Below, piece by piece: positions 26,731 to 35,656 of a stretch of 64,000 nucleotides of DNA. Below the pieces are notes generated by a model. The model ran no database searches and was not told the DNA's origin. It saw only the letters and a program-made list of their open reading frames with translations. The DNA is taken from contig NZ_FOCL01000003.1 of NCBI RefSeq assembly GCF_900110105.1, forward strand, positions 434,001-498,000, in the 5' to 3' direction. Made by a program: the position numbers and the translations under genes. Each line of letters opens with the position of its first letter. The first letter of the stretch is position 1. Origin of the DNA: Mucilaginibacter gossypiicola. Lineage in GTDB: Bacteria; Bacteroidota; Bacteroidia; Sphingobacteriales; Sphingobacteriaceae.

Positions 26731-29148
26731 TTATTCTACCTCAAACTCCTTTTTCAGTTTAATATCAACAGACGAGCTTCCTATCATCACTTGAAACTTG
26801 CCAGGTTCAACCGTCCAGTTCATATTTTTATCTAACAGCGCCAAATCATCGGGATGCAGCGTAAATTGTACCGTTTTCTTTTCTCCCGGGTTAAGGGTGA
26901 TACGGTCGAAGCCGCGCAAATCATACTCATAAGTGGTAACGCTGCTCACTTCATCCTTAAGGTAAAGCTGCACCACGTCGTCGCCTTTACGCTGACCTGT
27001 GTTGGTTACATCAACACTAACCTGTATAAGTCCCTGGGAGTTGCCTTTTTCGGGCGATACCTGTAGGTTGCTATACTCAAATGTAGTGTAGCTTAGTCCA
27101 TAACCATAAGGATATAAGGCACCTTTTACACTGGTTTTGCCCCAGCTGTTTTGCCCGCCTTGCTCTGCCTGTGATGATGGCTTGAACGGGAAGTTATATT
27201 CCAGCTGACCTGTTGTTTTAGGGAAAGTGATCGGCAACCTTCCGCCGGGGTTGTTATCGCCAAATAAGGTTTCGGCAATTACCTGCCCGCTTTGTACGCT
27301 CGGAAACCAGGCTTCCAAAATGGCAGGTACATATTTATTTTCCCAGTTGATGGTTAGCGGCTGCCCGTTAATCATCACCATTACCACCGGTTTGCCGGTA
27401 GCCTGTAAAGCCTGGATCAGCTTTAACTGCCTACCCGGCAGGTTTAAGCCTGTACGTGATAAACTCTCGCCTACACGGTCAACATCTTCGCCTACTACAG
27501 CAATCACAATGTCCGATTGTTTGGCCTGTGCCACTGCCGAATCAATACCTGCCTGCTCCTGCGCAGTTAATGGTGTTTCAATGATCTCGCTTTCAGGCCA
27601 GGTAGGATCAACCATATCGCAGCCTTTAACATAGCTTACTTTAGCATCGTTGCCTACGTAATTTTTAACACCATCAAACACAGTAGTAACCGGGTTGTGC
27701 GATGGACCGTACCTGCTCACAGCATAATTAGTTTCTTTAGCCAGCGGACCGGTAATCAGGATATTAGGATATTTCTTTTTATCCAATGGCAACAGGTTGT
27801 TGGCATTTTTTAGCAATACCATTGATTCGCGGTTCATTTTCAAGCTCATGGCCTTATCGGCATCGGTATGTACTATTTTATCGGCTGCCTTAGGATCTTT
27901 AACATAAGGACTGTCAAATAATCCCAGTCTGAATTTCACCTTCAACACTTCGCCAACACGGGTGTCGATGATCTTCATGGAAATGCGGTTTTCTTTGATC
28001 AGCTCACGCAGGGGCATAATAAAGGTTTGCGGCATGGTAAAATTGGTACGCACGTTCAGACCTGCTTCAACAGCCTGCCTTACGGCTTCCTTATAATCGG
28101 CTGCTACGTGGTGTTTAGAATATAGAAATTCAACGGCCTCACTGTCGCTCACTACATAGCCATCAAACCCAAACTGCTGACGTAAAAGCTGCGTTAAAAA
28201 GTAATAGCTTCCTGTTATAGGCACACCGTCCCAGTCATTGTAACTGCTCATTACGCCCATAGGATGCGCCTCCTGGATAACCCTGCGGAAAGGGTACAAA
28301 TACAACTGGTGCATTTCACGTGGAGCCACATGCGGGTCGGTACGGGCGCTGCCATCACGGCCGCCCTTAGGCACGCTATATACTGCAAAGTGTTTAAGGG
28401 TTGATGCCACGCCGCCCTCCTGGATGCCGAGTACCATTTGCTTGCCCATTTCGGCAATGTGAAAAGGGTCTTCGCCATAACATTCAACCACACGGCCCCA
28501 GCGCTGATCGCGGGCGGGGTCAAGTATAGGCGCGTAAACATTGGTATAGCCTAAAGCTTTGGCTTCGCGACCAACGGTTTTACCGGCCTGGTAAACCAGT
28601 TCCTTATCAAAAGTACTGCCTATAGATATTGGCGCAGGCAGCGGTGTGGCCCGGTCATGGTTAAGGCCATGAATGCCCTCGTTGGTAAAATCAACAGGGA
28701 TGCCTAATCGGGTTTCCTCAACAAACCATTTTTGAATGGTATTAATGGCCGACGCATGTTTGCTAAATGGATATGAATACTGAGTTGGCGCATCATCTGT
28801 ATGCGATGTCAAGTTATTCAGTTCTTCGTCGATGTTGGCGATTCCATCCTTCCAAACTTCGTTTTTCCAGTTGGGTACGGGCATTTCATCTTTTAGTACA
28901 CGTTTGTAGCCATACAGCGTAGCCATCTGGCAGGTTTTCTCTTCCACGGTCATCTGGCTTACCAGGTCGGCCACGCGTTTATCAATGGGTTGCGAGGGAT
29001 CTTCGAACACATCCATTTTGCCATTCTTATTAAAATCTATCCAGCCTTTGTGGTAGATATTTTTTTCCTGTGCGGATGAAGCCAGGCTAAAACTAAGAGA
29101 TAAAGCAGATGCCACGAATACCCTTGGCAGGTAGTATTTATTTCTCAT
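26731..29148 (-). CDS. family 3 glycoside hydrolase (beta-glucosidase type), secreted
   Basis: An 805-residue protein with a signal peptide (MRNKYYLPRVFVASALSLSF, ending near SSAQEK). The GH3 barrel spans about 40-400, with the nucleophile in YVVSDSEAVEF, followed by the (alpha/beta)6 sandwich (about 430-640, GPLAKETNYAVSRYG and VVGEDVDRVGESLSRTGLNLPG), then a fibronectin-III-like C-terminus. It would release terminal beta-linked sugars (glucose, xylose or similar) in the periplasm. I chose ATG 29148; a longer frame start at 29217 has no signal peptide and lies upstream of a promoter-like box. Confidence 0.92.
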   Translation of the reverse strand: MRNKYYLPRVFVASALSLSFSLASSAQEKNIYHKGWIDFNKNGKMDVFEDPSQPIDKRVADLVSQMTVEEKTCQMATLYGYKRVLKDEMPVPNWKNEVWKDGIANIDEELNNLTSHTDDAPTQYSYPFSKHASAINTIQKWFVEETRLGIPVDFTNEGIHGLNHDRATPLPAPISIGSTFDKELVYQAGKTVGREAKALGYTNVYAPILDPARDQRWGRVVECYGEDPFHIAEMGKQMVLGIQEGGVASTLKHFAVYSVPKGGRDGSARTDPHVAPREMHQLYLYPFRRVIQEAHPMGVMSSYNDWDGVPITGSYYFLTQLLRQQFGFDGYVVSDSEAVEFLYSKHHVAADYKEAVRQAVEAGLNVRTNFTMPQTFIMPLRELIKENRISMKIIDTRVGEVLKVKFRLGLFDSPYVKDPKAADKIVHTDADKAMSLKMNRESMVLLKNANNLLPLDKKKYPNILITGPLAKETNYAVSRYGPSHNPVTTVFDGVKNYVGNDAKVSYVKGCDMVDPTWPESEIIETPLTAQEQAGIDSAVAQAKQSDIVIAVVGEDVDRVGESLSRTGLNLPGRQLKLIQALQATGKPVVMVMINGQPLTINWENKYVPAILEAWFPSVQSGQVIAETLFGDNNPGGRLPITFPKTTGQLEYNFPFKPSSQAEQGGQNSWGKTSVKGALYPYGYGLSYTTFEYSNLQVSPEKGNSQGLIQVSVDVTNTGQRKGDDVVQLYLKDEVSSVTTYEYDLRGFDRITLNPGEKKTVQFTLHPDDLALLDKNMNWTVEPGKFQVMIGSSSVDIKLKKEFEVE

Positions 29149-29175
29149 GAGGGTTGTATTGGAGTTGGTTTTTTC

Positions 29176-29183
29176 CAAATATA
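29176..29183 (-). promoter_or_regulatory. -7 box of the GH3 gene (TATATTTG on minus strand)
   Basis: TATATTTG on the minus strand, 27 bases upstream of the ATG at 29148. Its position downstream of the alternative start at 29217 supports the shorter protein. Confidence 0.5.
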
Positions 29184-29303
29184 TAGCTTTAGGCTTAACC
29201 AGTACCGTTACAGCCATCCCCGAAGCGGTATATTTTAACTATATCGTTTGAGTAACATATCAGTTGCATTATTCAGAAACCTTACGCTATTTTTAAACTG
29301 TCC

Positions 29304-29693
29304 ATGAGCTTAAAACAACCAGTAACCCTAATTTCACAAGCGCTTATTCAGGCCGCTGTTTGCGTACCTTTCCTGATAATTACATTGATTATTTATGGCA
29401 TTGCCCGCGAGGGGAGTGAGATAGGCGCTGCAGTTATGTACGCTTTATTTGCCATTCCCGGCTATGTAATTGCCGTTTGCAGTTATCTGATATATAACGT
29501 CATCGAAACAAAAATAAAAACAACCTGGGCCATACTTAAATACTCAGCTCCATTGTTTCTATTAGCAGCTGGCTTGTTAGCTATAGCAAACTACAAGGAA
29601 AGTGACCGGCAAATATTTTTTATCATCATAGCTACCATCCTGTTCATTGAACCTGTTAAGATCATTTATCAGCGGGTGTTGAAAACCCTGTAG
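29304..29693 (+). CDS. four-helix membrane protein, unknown
   Basis: A 129-residue protein of four hydrophobic segments (about 9-32, 38-62, 76-96, 101-120) with a short polar N-terminus and a basic tail. It begins MSLKQPVTLISQALIQAA. No conserved motif is recognised. Divergent from the GH3 gene and 130 bp before the kelch-protein gene; cotranscription with either is not implied. Confidence 0.6.
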   Translation: MSLKQPVTLISQALIQAAVCVPFLIITLIIYGIAREGSEIGAAVMYALFAIPGYVIAVCSYLIYNVIETKIKTTWAILKYSAPLFLLAAGLLAIANYKESDRQIFFIIIATILFIEPVKIIYQRVLKTL

Positions 29694-29779
29694 TATAAAT
29701 CCAGCATCTGCTGCCACTATATCACAAATTTAATTTCAGTGTAAATAATAAGCTACAATTAAACTTAATATTTACCAAT

Positions 29780-29820
29780 CGGTTTCATAATTTATATATT
29801 CATATATAAATTCTAAACCG
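29780..29820. promoter_or_regulatory. nested palindrome directly upstream of the kelch gene
   Basis: Inner arms AATTTATATA/TATATAAATT (10 bp each, loop TTCA) are nested inside CGGTTT...AAACCG. The whole ends two bases before the ATG at 29823. Such a position would fit an operator or an attenuating hairpin. Confidence 0.5.
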
Positions 29821-29822
29821 CC

Positions 29823-30842
29823 ATGAAATCAATAAAAACCTTGTATACGCTTGCAGCTATTATAGGCTTGAGCTATAATTCTGTATCGGCACAAACTCAA
29901 CCAGTCGCTACTACACCAACAGTAACTTTTCAGAACGTGAGTAACCTGCCCTACCCGCTTACCTGGACCAGCAGTGTTACAGATGGCAACAATATTTACA
30001 CCGTTGCCGGCTATAAGGGCGGACGTGGTGGCTACTCGTCGGATGTATTGAAATACAGTCCCAAAACTAATACCTGGACTAAAATTGCTGATATGGGCGG
30101 CAACAAAGTTCAATCGGCAACAGCTTATGTGCCTGCTACCGGCAAAATTTATGTTTTTGGAGGTATTGGTGGCGTTAGCAATAATATACGCACCAGCCAG
30201 ATATTTCAGGGCGTGCAAAGTGTTGATATTAAAACCGGTGAAGTAAAAAACCTCAACGTATTAAACCCAATGGCCAGTACGTATGGCTCTGCCATTGAGT
30301 GGGACAATAAGATCTATTTATTTGGCGGCAGCCGTGAAGAAAAACGCAGCATAAACTCGGTTTATGAGTTTGACCCTACAACCCTTCAATTTAAACAATT
30401 GGCCAACATGCCAGAGTACCTACAGGCCGCTGGCGCAGTGGTAAATGGTGTTATTTACACTTTTGGCGGCTACGATACCTTTCTTAAACATCAGGGAACT
30501 AATATTTACGCCTACGATATCAAAGCTAATACCTGGAAAACTGCCGGTAAGCTACCCGAATTTATGTCGGCCAATAGTGTGGCGGCAAGCGGCAATGTGA
30601 TATTTGTTGCGGGCAGTTATGATGATGAAAACCTTTTAGGTTATTTTGATACTGACAATGGCAAATTCACCAAACTGAAATCAAATATGGAGCCACGCCG
30701 CGCCGCATCATCAGCAATTGTAAATAACATGCTGTTTGTTTTTGGCGGAACTACGCGCTTCAAAGCGTTTAATGTTTCAACTTTGGAAACCGTACAGGCT
30801 ACCAACATTACGCCTTTCCTTAAAAACTCTACAAGCAGGTAA
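29823..30842 (+). CDS. secreted kelch-repeat protein
   Basis: A 339-residue protein with a signal peptide (about 1-24, ending SVSAQT) and about five kelch blades: recurring GxxxxxxGG motifs with YxYDxKxNTWxxxAxMP patterns (for example YSPKTNTWTKIADMG and YDIKANTWKTAGKLPE). It should form a beta-propeller. N-acetylneuraminate epimerase-type kelch proteins in Bacteroidota look similar, but the active residues cannot be verified, so sugar isomerisation is only a possibility. A palindrome lies immediately before the start. Confidence 0.85.
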   Translation: MKSIKTLYTLAAIIGLSYNSVSAQTQPVATTPTVTFQNVSNLPYPLTWTSSVTDGNNIYTVAGYKGGRGGYSSDVLKYSPKTNTWTKIADMGGNKVQSATAYVPATGKIYVFGGIGGVSNNIRTSQIFQGVQSVDIKTGEVKNLNVLNPMASTYGSAIEWDNKIYLFGGSREEKRSINSVYEFDPTTLQFKQLANMPEYLQAAGAVVNGVIYTFGGYDTFLKHQGTNIYAYDIKANTWKTAGKLPEFMSANSVAASGNVIFVAGSYDDENLLGYFDTDNGKFTKLKSNMEPRRAASSAIVNNMLFVFGGTTRFKAFNVSTLETVQATNITPFLKNSTSR

Positions 30843-30860
30843 TATAACCAACAAGATATG

Positions 30861-30893
30861 AAGAAGCCGGTAACGCACGTCAACCGGTTTCTT
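30861..30893 (+). terminator. weak hairpin after the kelch gene
   Basis: AAGAAGCCGGT and ACCGGTTTCTT (one G-T mismatch) form a stem with an 11-base loop 18 bases past the stop. It is not followed by a T tract, so terminator function is uncertain. Confidence 0.35.
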
Positions 30894-31104
30894 GCTTAAA
30901 ACGCACGTGGCGCCGGGTTATTTCTAATCAAACAAATCCTGATATAAACAAAAGTTTTCACTATCAAAACAGACAAACATCACTTCCACTTAACTATCAG
31001 CCAAAAAATCTTTAACGGCTTTAACTGCGATTTGTACCAGCTCAATAACACCCATAACATTTTGGATTTATAGCTTGTATAACAAACACGAAAGTGTTTT
31101 GCTT

Positions 31105-31833
31105 TTAGAAATATAGCTGCACCATTTTGCGCCAGTAGCGTGCCCGGTGAGCCTCTTCGTGCCAAATGTATAAGCTATTCTGGATGCCTTTACTGGCCAA
31201 TACAGTACTTAGATATTTATTATCTTCTAAAAAAGCATCTTCCTCGCCTACGGCCAGTATAATTTGAAGGCGCTTGATCTGATCAATAATTTCGGGGCTG
31301 TGCAGGTTATTCAAAAACTGGTTAGGCATGTTGAAATACACATTCTCATCGCGATAGCCATCCAACAGGTCGCGGAAGTTTCCCATGGCCTGGGTGATAT
31401 CATACCGGCCACTCATACCTACCACTTTAACAAAAACCGAAGGGTGTTTAAATCCGATATTAACGGCATGATAGGCTCCCATGCTGCAACCGGCCGAAAT
31501 GATTGCTCCATCCGGGTTAAGCGTTTTCATTAGCGCTACAACCTCCTGCAAAATGTATTGCTCATAATGCAGGTGGCGCTCCATGCGGTGATAGGGATGG
31601 CTATATTCGTTATAAAAACTTTCGCGGTCGATACTGTCAACACAATATACCTGCAGGTGTCCGGCCTCAATTTTGCTTCGTAAGGCTTCAATTACCCGCC
31701 AGTCTTCATAATCATAAAACCTCGCCGTACGAGTGGGAAAAAATAAAACAGAGGCACCTGCATGGCCAAAAACCAGCAATTCCATATTACGCTGAAGTGA
31801 TGGACTAAACCACTTGTGGTACTCTCTTTTCAT
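31105..31833 (-). CDS. alpha/beta-hydrolase fold esterase
   Basis: A 242-residue putative esterase. The nucleophile elbow is AGCSMGAYHAVNIG near residue 117-130, a GCSMG variant of GxSxG. Other marks: FFPTRTARFYDYEDW near the start and VCGEEDAFL-like LAVGEEDAFLEDNKYLSTVLASKG near 195, with a C-terminal His in WHEEAHRARYWRKM. It lacks a signal peptide, so it acts in the cytoplasm. The acyl substrate is not known. Same strand and 43 bases downstream of the SGNH hydrolase. Confidence 0.82.
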   Translation of the reverse strand: MKREYHKWFSPSLQRNMELLVFGHAGASVLFFPTRTARFYDYEDWRVIEALRSKIEAGHLQVYCVDSIDRESFYNEYSHPYHRMERHLHYEQYILQEVVALMKTLNPDGAIISAGCSMGAYHAVNIGFKHPSVFVKVVGMSGRYDITQAMGNFRDLLDGYRDENVYFNMPNQFLNNLHSPEIIDQIKRLQIILAVGEEDAFLEDNKYLSTVLASKGIQNSLYIWHEEAHRARYWRKMVQLYF

Positions 31834-31876
31834 CTTTTAAACCGCTGAAAGATGATAAATGTGTGTAAACCCTATA

Positions 31877-32482
31877 TTAAGCTAATTTGATACTTTGCGG
31901 CATTCGCTGTAAAACAGCATTTTTCCACAAAGTGTAACCGGCGCTGCTTAAATGCAAACCATCTTTATCATAATATTCTCGTATTGGTTTACCAGAAGCA
32001 TCTATCATCTGATTAAATATATTGATGAACTGCCAGTTTTTATGGCGGTGAATTATTTCATTTTCAATTAAACTGTTGGTATACCTGTATTTTTCAACAA
32101 TAGGCCAGCGTGCAAGGCTTGGTTTAAGTGATATATAATAACAGGGAATATTACCAAAAAGCCGCTCAACCTCAACAGTTAGCTGCTTAAAAAATATAAA
32201 AACCTCCTCGGGGTTGCGGCCATCGCCCAAATCATTGTCGCCTGCATAAACCACGATAGATTCGGGGTTGTAGGAATGAAGAATACGCTCAAAAAACCAA
32301 ACGCAGGCGGCCAGCGTTGAGCCGCCGAAGCCAAGGTTAACAGGCTGCATGTCGTCAAAATCAGCATCAAGCGTATTCCATAAACGAATGGATGAGCTTC
32401 CATAAAAAATTACCCGCGGCACATAATCAAGCTTTGTTCGCTTAATCTCCAACTGCTTCACATCCTCTTCGTACCAGATCAT
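31877..32482 (-). CDS. SGNH/GDSL-type hydrolase
   Basis: A 201-residue esterase-type protein. Block I is VIFYGSSSIRLWNTL near 26-40, the Gly block GFGGSTLAACVW near 51, Asn block YAGDNDLGDGRNP near 80, and the catalytic Asp-His pair in YDKDGLHLSSAGYTLW near 173-188. No signal peptide is seen. It may act with the neighbouring alpha/beta-hydrolase in one transcript. An AGGGCTA/TAGCCCT inverted repeat sits upstream at 32511-32536. Confidence 0.86.
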   Translation of the reverse strand: MIWYEEDVKQLEIKRTKLDYVPRVIFYGSSSIRLWNTLDADFDDMQPVNLGFGGSTLAACVWFFERILHSYNPESIVVYAGDNDLGDGRNPEEVFIFFKQLTVEVERLFGNIPCYYISLKPSLARWPIVEKYRYTNSLIENEIIHRHKNWQFINIFNQMIDASGKPIREYYDKDGLHLSSAGYTLWKNAVLQRMPQSIKLA

Positions 32483-32583
32483 ATTCTATTTTGTAGACCG
32501 TATTAATTTAAGGGCTAAAGATAATACAATAGCCCTAACTTAATGTAAGTTGATAAAATAATGGTATTAAAATTGTAAACTTG

Positions 32584-32901
32584 TTACTCTTCGGCCGCTT
32601 CTTCACCTTTTGTTCCCAGTTCAACAATATCGCCCTTTTTAAAAAGGATGGCCTGCAAAGTGGTACGCCAAACGGGTTTCTTACGCAGTAAAAATTCCAA
32701 ATCCATGCCAAAATGCTTAAACTCTTCCTGCTGGGCATTTTGCATAATGGCTTTTGCCTGTTTATCTTTTTCAACCGAAATGCGTTGTTCGTACCAGTTT
32801 ATAGCCTCGGCCTCTTCGGTTAATGAAACTATCATTCGGGCAAATGTGCGGGTTTCGTCCGATAACTCATTGGCGGGTTCGTGATATTGATCAAATGACA
32901 T
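32584..32901 (-). CDS. encapsulated-ferritin-like (EncFtn-family) protein
   Basis: A 105-residue two-helix protein resembling encapsulin-associated ferritin. The opening YHEPANELSDET and the IVSLTEEAEAINWYEQR helix match the family, giving Glu30, Glu32, Trp36 and Tyr37, and the second helix has QQEEFKHFGMDLEFLL with Glu60-x-x-His63. In known EncFtn the ferroxidase site is Glu, Glu and His in that order, and it forms across a dimer, building a decamer. Ferritin-type iron oxidation is expected. No encapsulin shell gene occurs in this window and the C-terminus lacks an obvious targeting peptide. Confidence 0.8.
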   Translation of the reverse strand: MSFDQYHEPANELSDETRTFARMIVSLTEEAEAINWYEQRISVEKDKQAKAIMQNAQQEEFKHFGMDLEFLLRKKPVWRTTLQAILFKKGDIVELGTKGEEAAEE

Positions 32902-32973
32902 AATTCTCTTTTTTAAGGAGATAAGTGTAATCCGAACGCTTTTGTTTTAGCCTGTAAGTATTTAGAATTATTA

Positions 32974-35289
32974 TTAAACCACGTGCTTCCTGATTTTAAC
33001 AGTAACCAATTTTGACGTTGGTGTATTGCTTTGTTCGGCAACGCTGTTGATGGGAATGAGCACGTTGGCTTCCGGGTAATAGGTAGCTGTATTCCCTTCG
33101 GGGATGTTATAGGGCACGATCACAAACAACCTCGCTACCCGCTCAACGCCATCATCATAATTAAACAGATCAACTTTTTCCCGAGCCTTAAAGCCGGCCT
33201 TTTGCATGTCGTTCTCGTTCATTAAAACTACCCGGCGCTCGTTGTGAATGCCCCGGTAGCGATCATCAAGACCGTAGATGGTAGTATTAAACTGATCATG
33301 ACTGCGAATGGTTGCCATATGGTATTCGTCGGCCGCCAGTTCATGCTTAGGCAGCGGGGCGATGTTAAAAGGTATAATGCTTCCGTTTTTTTCGGTGATA
33401 AACTTACCCTCGCGTGCTGCGTTAGGCAGATAAAAACCGCCGGGCAAACGGACCTTCTGATTATAATCCTCACAACCCGGAATTACCCTGGCTATCACAT
33501 CGCGCACAGCGTCATAGCTTTGGGCATATTTATCCCAGTCGATAACCGAGCGGTTGCCAAACGTGGCTTTGGCAAGGTTGCAGACAATCTGGTTCTCGTT
33601 CATCAAGTGTTCAGATACCGGCGTCAACATTCCTTTTGACATCTGGACAACTCCCATTGAGTTTTCACAGCTAATGAATTGCTCTTCGCCATTTACAATG
33701 TCCTTGTCGCTTCGTGATAGTGTTGGGAGGATCAAAGCCTCCTCCCCATGCACCAAATGGCTACGGTTTAATTTGGTTGATACATGCACCGATAGCTTAA
33801 GCTTACGCATGGCCTGTGCAGTAAACAGCGTATCCGGCGTAGCCGAAAGGAAATTACCGCCCATAGCAAAAAATACTTTAAGCTTGCCTTCGTCCATAGC
33901 TTTGATGGATTCAACAACATCATAGCCATGGCCCCGCGGCGGTTCAAAACCAAAAACTTCTTTGAGTTTATCTAACTGTTTCGGCTTCGGCTTATCCCAG
34001 ATCATCATAGTACGGTTACCCTGTACATTGCTATGCCCGCGCACCGGGCACAAACCCGCACCGGCCTTGCCGATGGCGCCTTTAAGCATAGCCAGGTTCA
34101 CAATCTCCTTCACTACAGCTACACCATTTTTATGCTGGGTGATGCCCATGGCCCAGCAAATAATGATACGGCTTTTATTTTTAATCAAATCAACAGCCTG
34201 CTCAATTTCAGTTACTGTTAAACCCGCAGCTTTAGCCAAATCACCAACCTCATATTGGTTCAGGCTATCTAAAAAGGCAACATAACCTGTGGTGTTCTTT
34301 TTAATAAATTCATGATCAAAAACAGTACCCGGGTTTTCCAATTCGGCTTTATACAGCAGCTTTTCCATGGCTTTGAGCAGCGCCATATCGCCATTTATCT
34401 TCACCTGAAGGTATAAGTCCGCCAGTTGGGTTTTGATACCCAAAATCCCTTTTACTTTTTGTGGGTTCTTAAAACCCATTAAACCGGCCTCATGCAGCGG
34501 ATTTACAGCGATGATCTTCGAACCTTTCTCTTTTGCTTTTTCCAGTGCGCTGAGCATGCGCGGATGATTGGTACCAGGATTTTGCCCCATGATAATGATC
34601 ACGTCGGTATCGTAAAAATCATTAAGCGTAACCGTACCCTTACCGATACCAATAGTATCCGCAAGGCCAACACCGGTACTTTCATGGCACATGTTGGAGC
34701 AATCGGGCATATTATTGGTGCCAAACTCACGCACAAACAACTGGTAAGTAAATGAAGCTTCGTTACTGGTACGGCCGGATGTATAAAATGCAGCTTCATC
34801 TGGTGATGCCAAAGCATTAAGCCCATCTGCTATTTTTTTAAAGGCTAATTCCCAGCTTATTGGCGTGTAATGTGTAGCACCGTTGGCGAGGTAAACCGGT
34901 TGGGCTATCCGCCCTTTTTTGCCTATTTCGTAATCGTTAAGCTTAGCCAATTCGGCTACAGAGTTTTCGGCAAAGAACTCTCCTGTTAGCTTCTTGGTTG
35001 TAGCTTCTTCGGCAAGAGCTTTAGCACCGTTTTCACAATATTCGGCTATGGGCGAGCGGTCGTCATCGGGATCAGGCCAGGCGCAGCCTGAGCAATCAAA
35101 GCCGCTCTTCTTGTTCATGTGAAACAGGCCTTCCATACCCCTTACCAGGCCTGTTTCCTTTAATATATCAACCATAGCAACCGTTACCGCGGGGATGCCC
35201 GCTGCCCAGTCTTTAGGATGTGTGATTTTCAGATCGAGCAGTTCTTCGGGGTTCTCTGCTGCCGGTACCTGTTCTGGTTCCTTGCTCAT
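32974..35289 (-). CDS. FdhF/YdeP-family molybdopterin oxidoreductase
   Basis: A 771-residue molybdopterin-dependent protein of the formate-dehydrogenase-like YdeP group. The N-terminus has FDCSGCAWPDPDDDRSP with Cys66 and Cys69 and then Cys85, which looks like a modified [4Fe-4S] or altered ligand set. MPDCSNMCHESTGVGL (about 195-209) carries Cys197 and Cys201, the likely Mo-ligand region. MGQNPGTNHPR, VCPVRGHSNVQGNRT-like and MILNENDMQKAG-type segments of the fold follow. The substrate of YdeP proteins is not well established. It overlaps the upstream DUF7009-type gene by 4 bases. Confidence 0.9.
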   Translation of the reverse strand: MSKEPEQVPAAENPEELLDLKITHPKDWAAGIPAVTVAMVDILKETGLVRGMEGLFHMNKKSGFDCSGCAWPDPDDDRSPIAEYCENGAKALAEEATTKKLTGEFFAENSVAELAKLNDYEIGKKGRIAQPVYLANGATHYTPISWELAFKKIADGLNALASPDEAAFYTSGRTSNEASFTYQLFVREFGTNNMPDCSNMCHESTGVGLADTIGIGKGTVTLNDFYDTDVIIIMGQNPGTNHPRMLSALEKAKEKGSKIIAVNPLHEAGLMGFKNPQKVKGILGIKTQLADLYLQVKINGDMALLKAMEKLLYKAELENPGTVFDHEFIKKNTTGYVAFLDSLNQYEVGDLAKAAGLTVTEIEQAVDLIKNKSRIIICWAMGITQHKNGVAVVKEIVNLAMLKGAIGKAGAGLCPVRGHSNVQGNRTMMIWDKPKPKQLDKLKEVFGFEPPRGHGYDVVESIKAMDEGKLKVFFAMGGNFLSATPDTLFTAQAMRKLKLSVHVSTKLNRSHLVHGEEALILPTLSRSDKDIVNGEEQFISCENSMGVVQMSKGMLTPVSEHLMNENQIVCNLAKATFGNRSVIDWDKYAQSYDAVRDVIARVIPGCEDYNQKVRLPGGFYLPNAAREGKFITEKNGSIIPFNIAPLPKHELAADEYHMATIRSHDQFNTTIYGLDDRYRGIHNERRVVLMNENDMQKAGFKAREKVDLFNYDDGVERVARLFVIVPYNIPEGNTATYYPEANVLIPINSVAEQSNTPTSKLVTVKIRKHVV

Positions 35290-35642
35290 ATCTTTTTAGC
35301 CGCTAACGGATTGGGGTAATTATCGCTTTGGTCTTCGGCAACTTCATCCAAACAAGTAAAATCTTTTTCAACCAGTAAATGCAAGCTGCCGTGAGTGCCT
35401 TCATAACCTACCTTGTCTTCATCGGCAAAGTTGGCAATCATTGTTTTGGGCGCGTACAATGTTATGGCGTTTTCTTTGTAAGTTGCCGACAGATGCTCAT
35501 CATCAACCAGCCTCAAAGCATAAATAAGTTGCTGGCTGCCAAAATCGACCGATTCCTGCACATAACCGTCTTCGGCAAGTTTAGCAACGTCGGTTTTAGT
35601 AAGCCTGTATCTAAGCGAATTACCTTTTATCCTTATTTTCAT
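35286..35642 (-). CDS. small protein (DUF7009-like) translationally coupled to the molybdopterin oxidoreductase
   Basis: A 118-residue protein beginning MKIRIKGNSLRYRLTKTDV. ATG at 35642 is used. Its stop overlaps the oxidoreductase ATG (4 bases), and fdhD lies 14 bases upstream. I recall this as a DUF7009-type family, always found near such oxidoreductases, but that name is from memory. It probably assists maturation or stability of the enzyme. It is short, acidic towards the C-terminus and has no predicted membrane segment. Confidence 0.7.
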   Translation of the reverse strand: MKIRIKGNSLRYRLTKTDVAKLAEDGYVQESVDFGSQQLIYALRLVDDEHLSATYKENAITLYAPKTMIANFADEDKVGYEGTHGSLHLLVEKDFTCLDEVAEDQSDNYPNPLAAKKI

Positions 35643-35656
35643 TAGTATCAATCAAT

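Noticed and set aside
33244..33639. 131-codon plus-strand frame inside the oxidoreductase gene
   Set aside because: Antisense to a strongly supported 771-residue gene.
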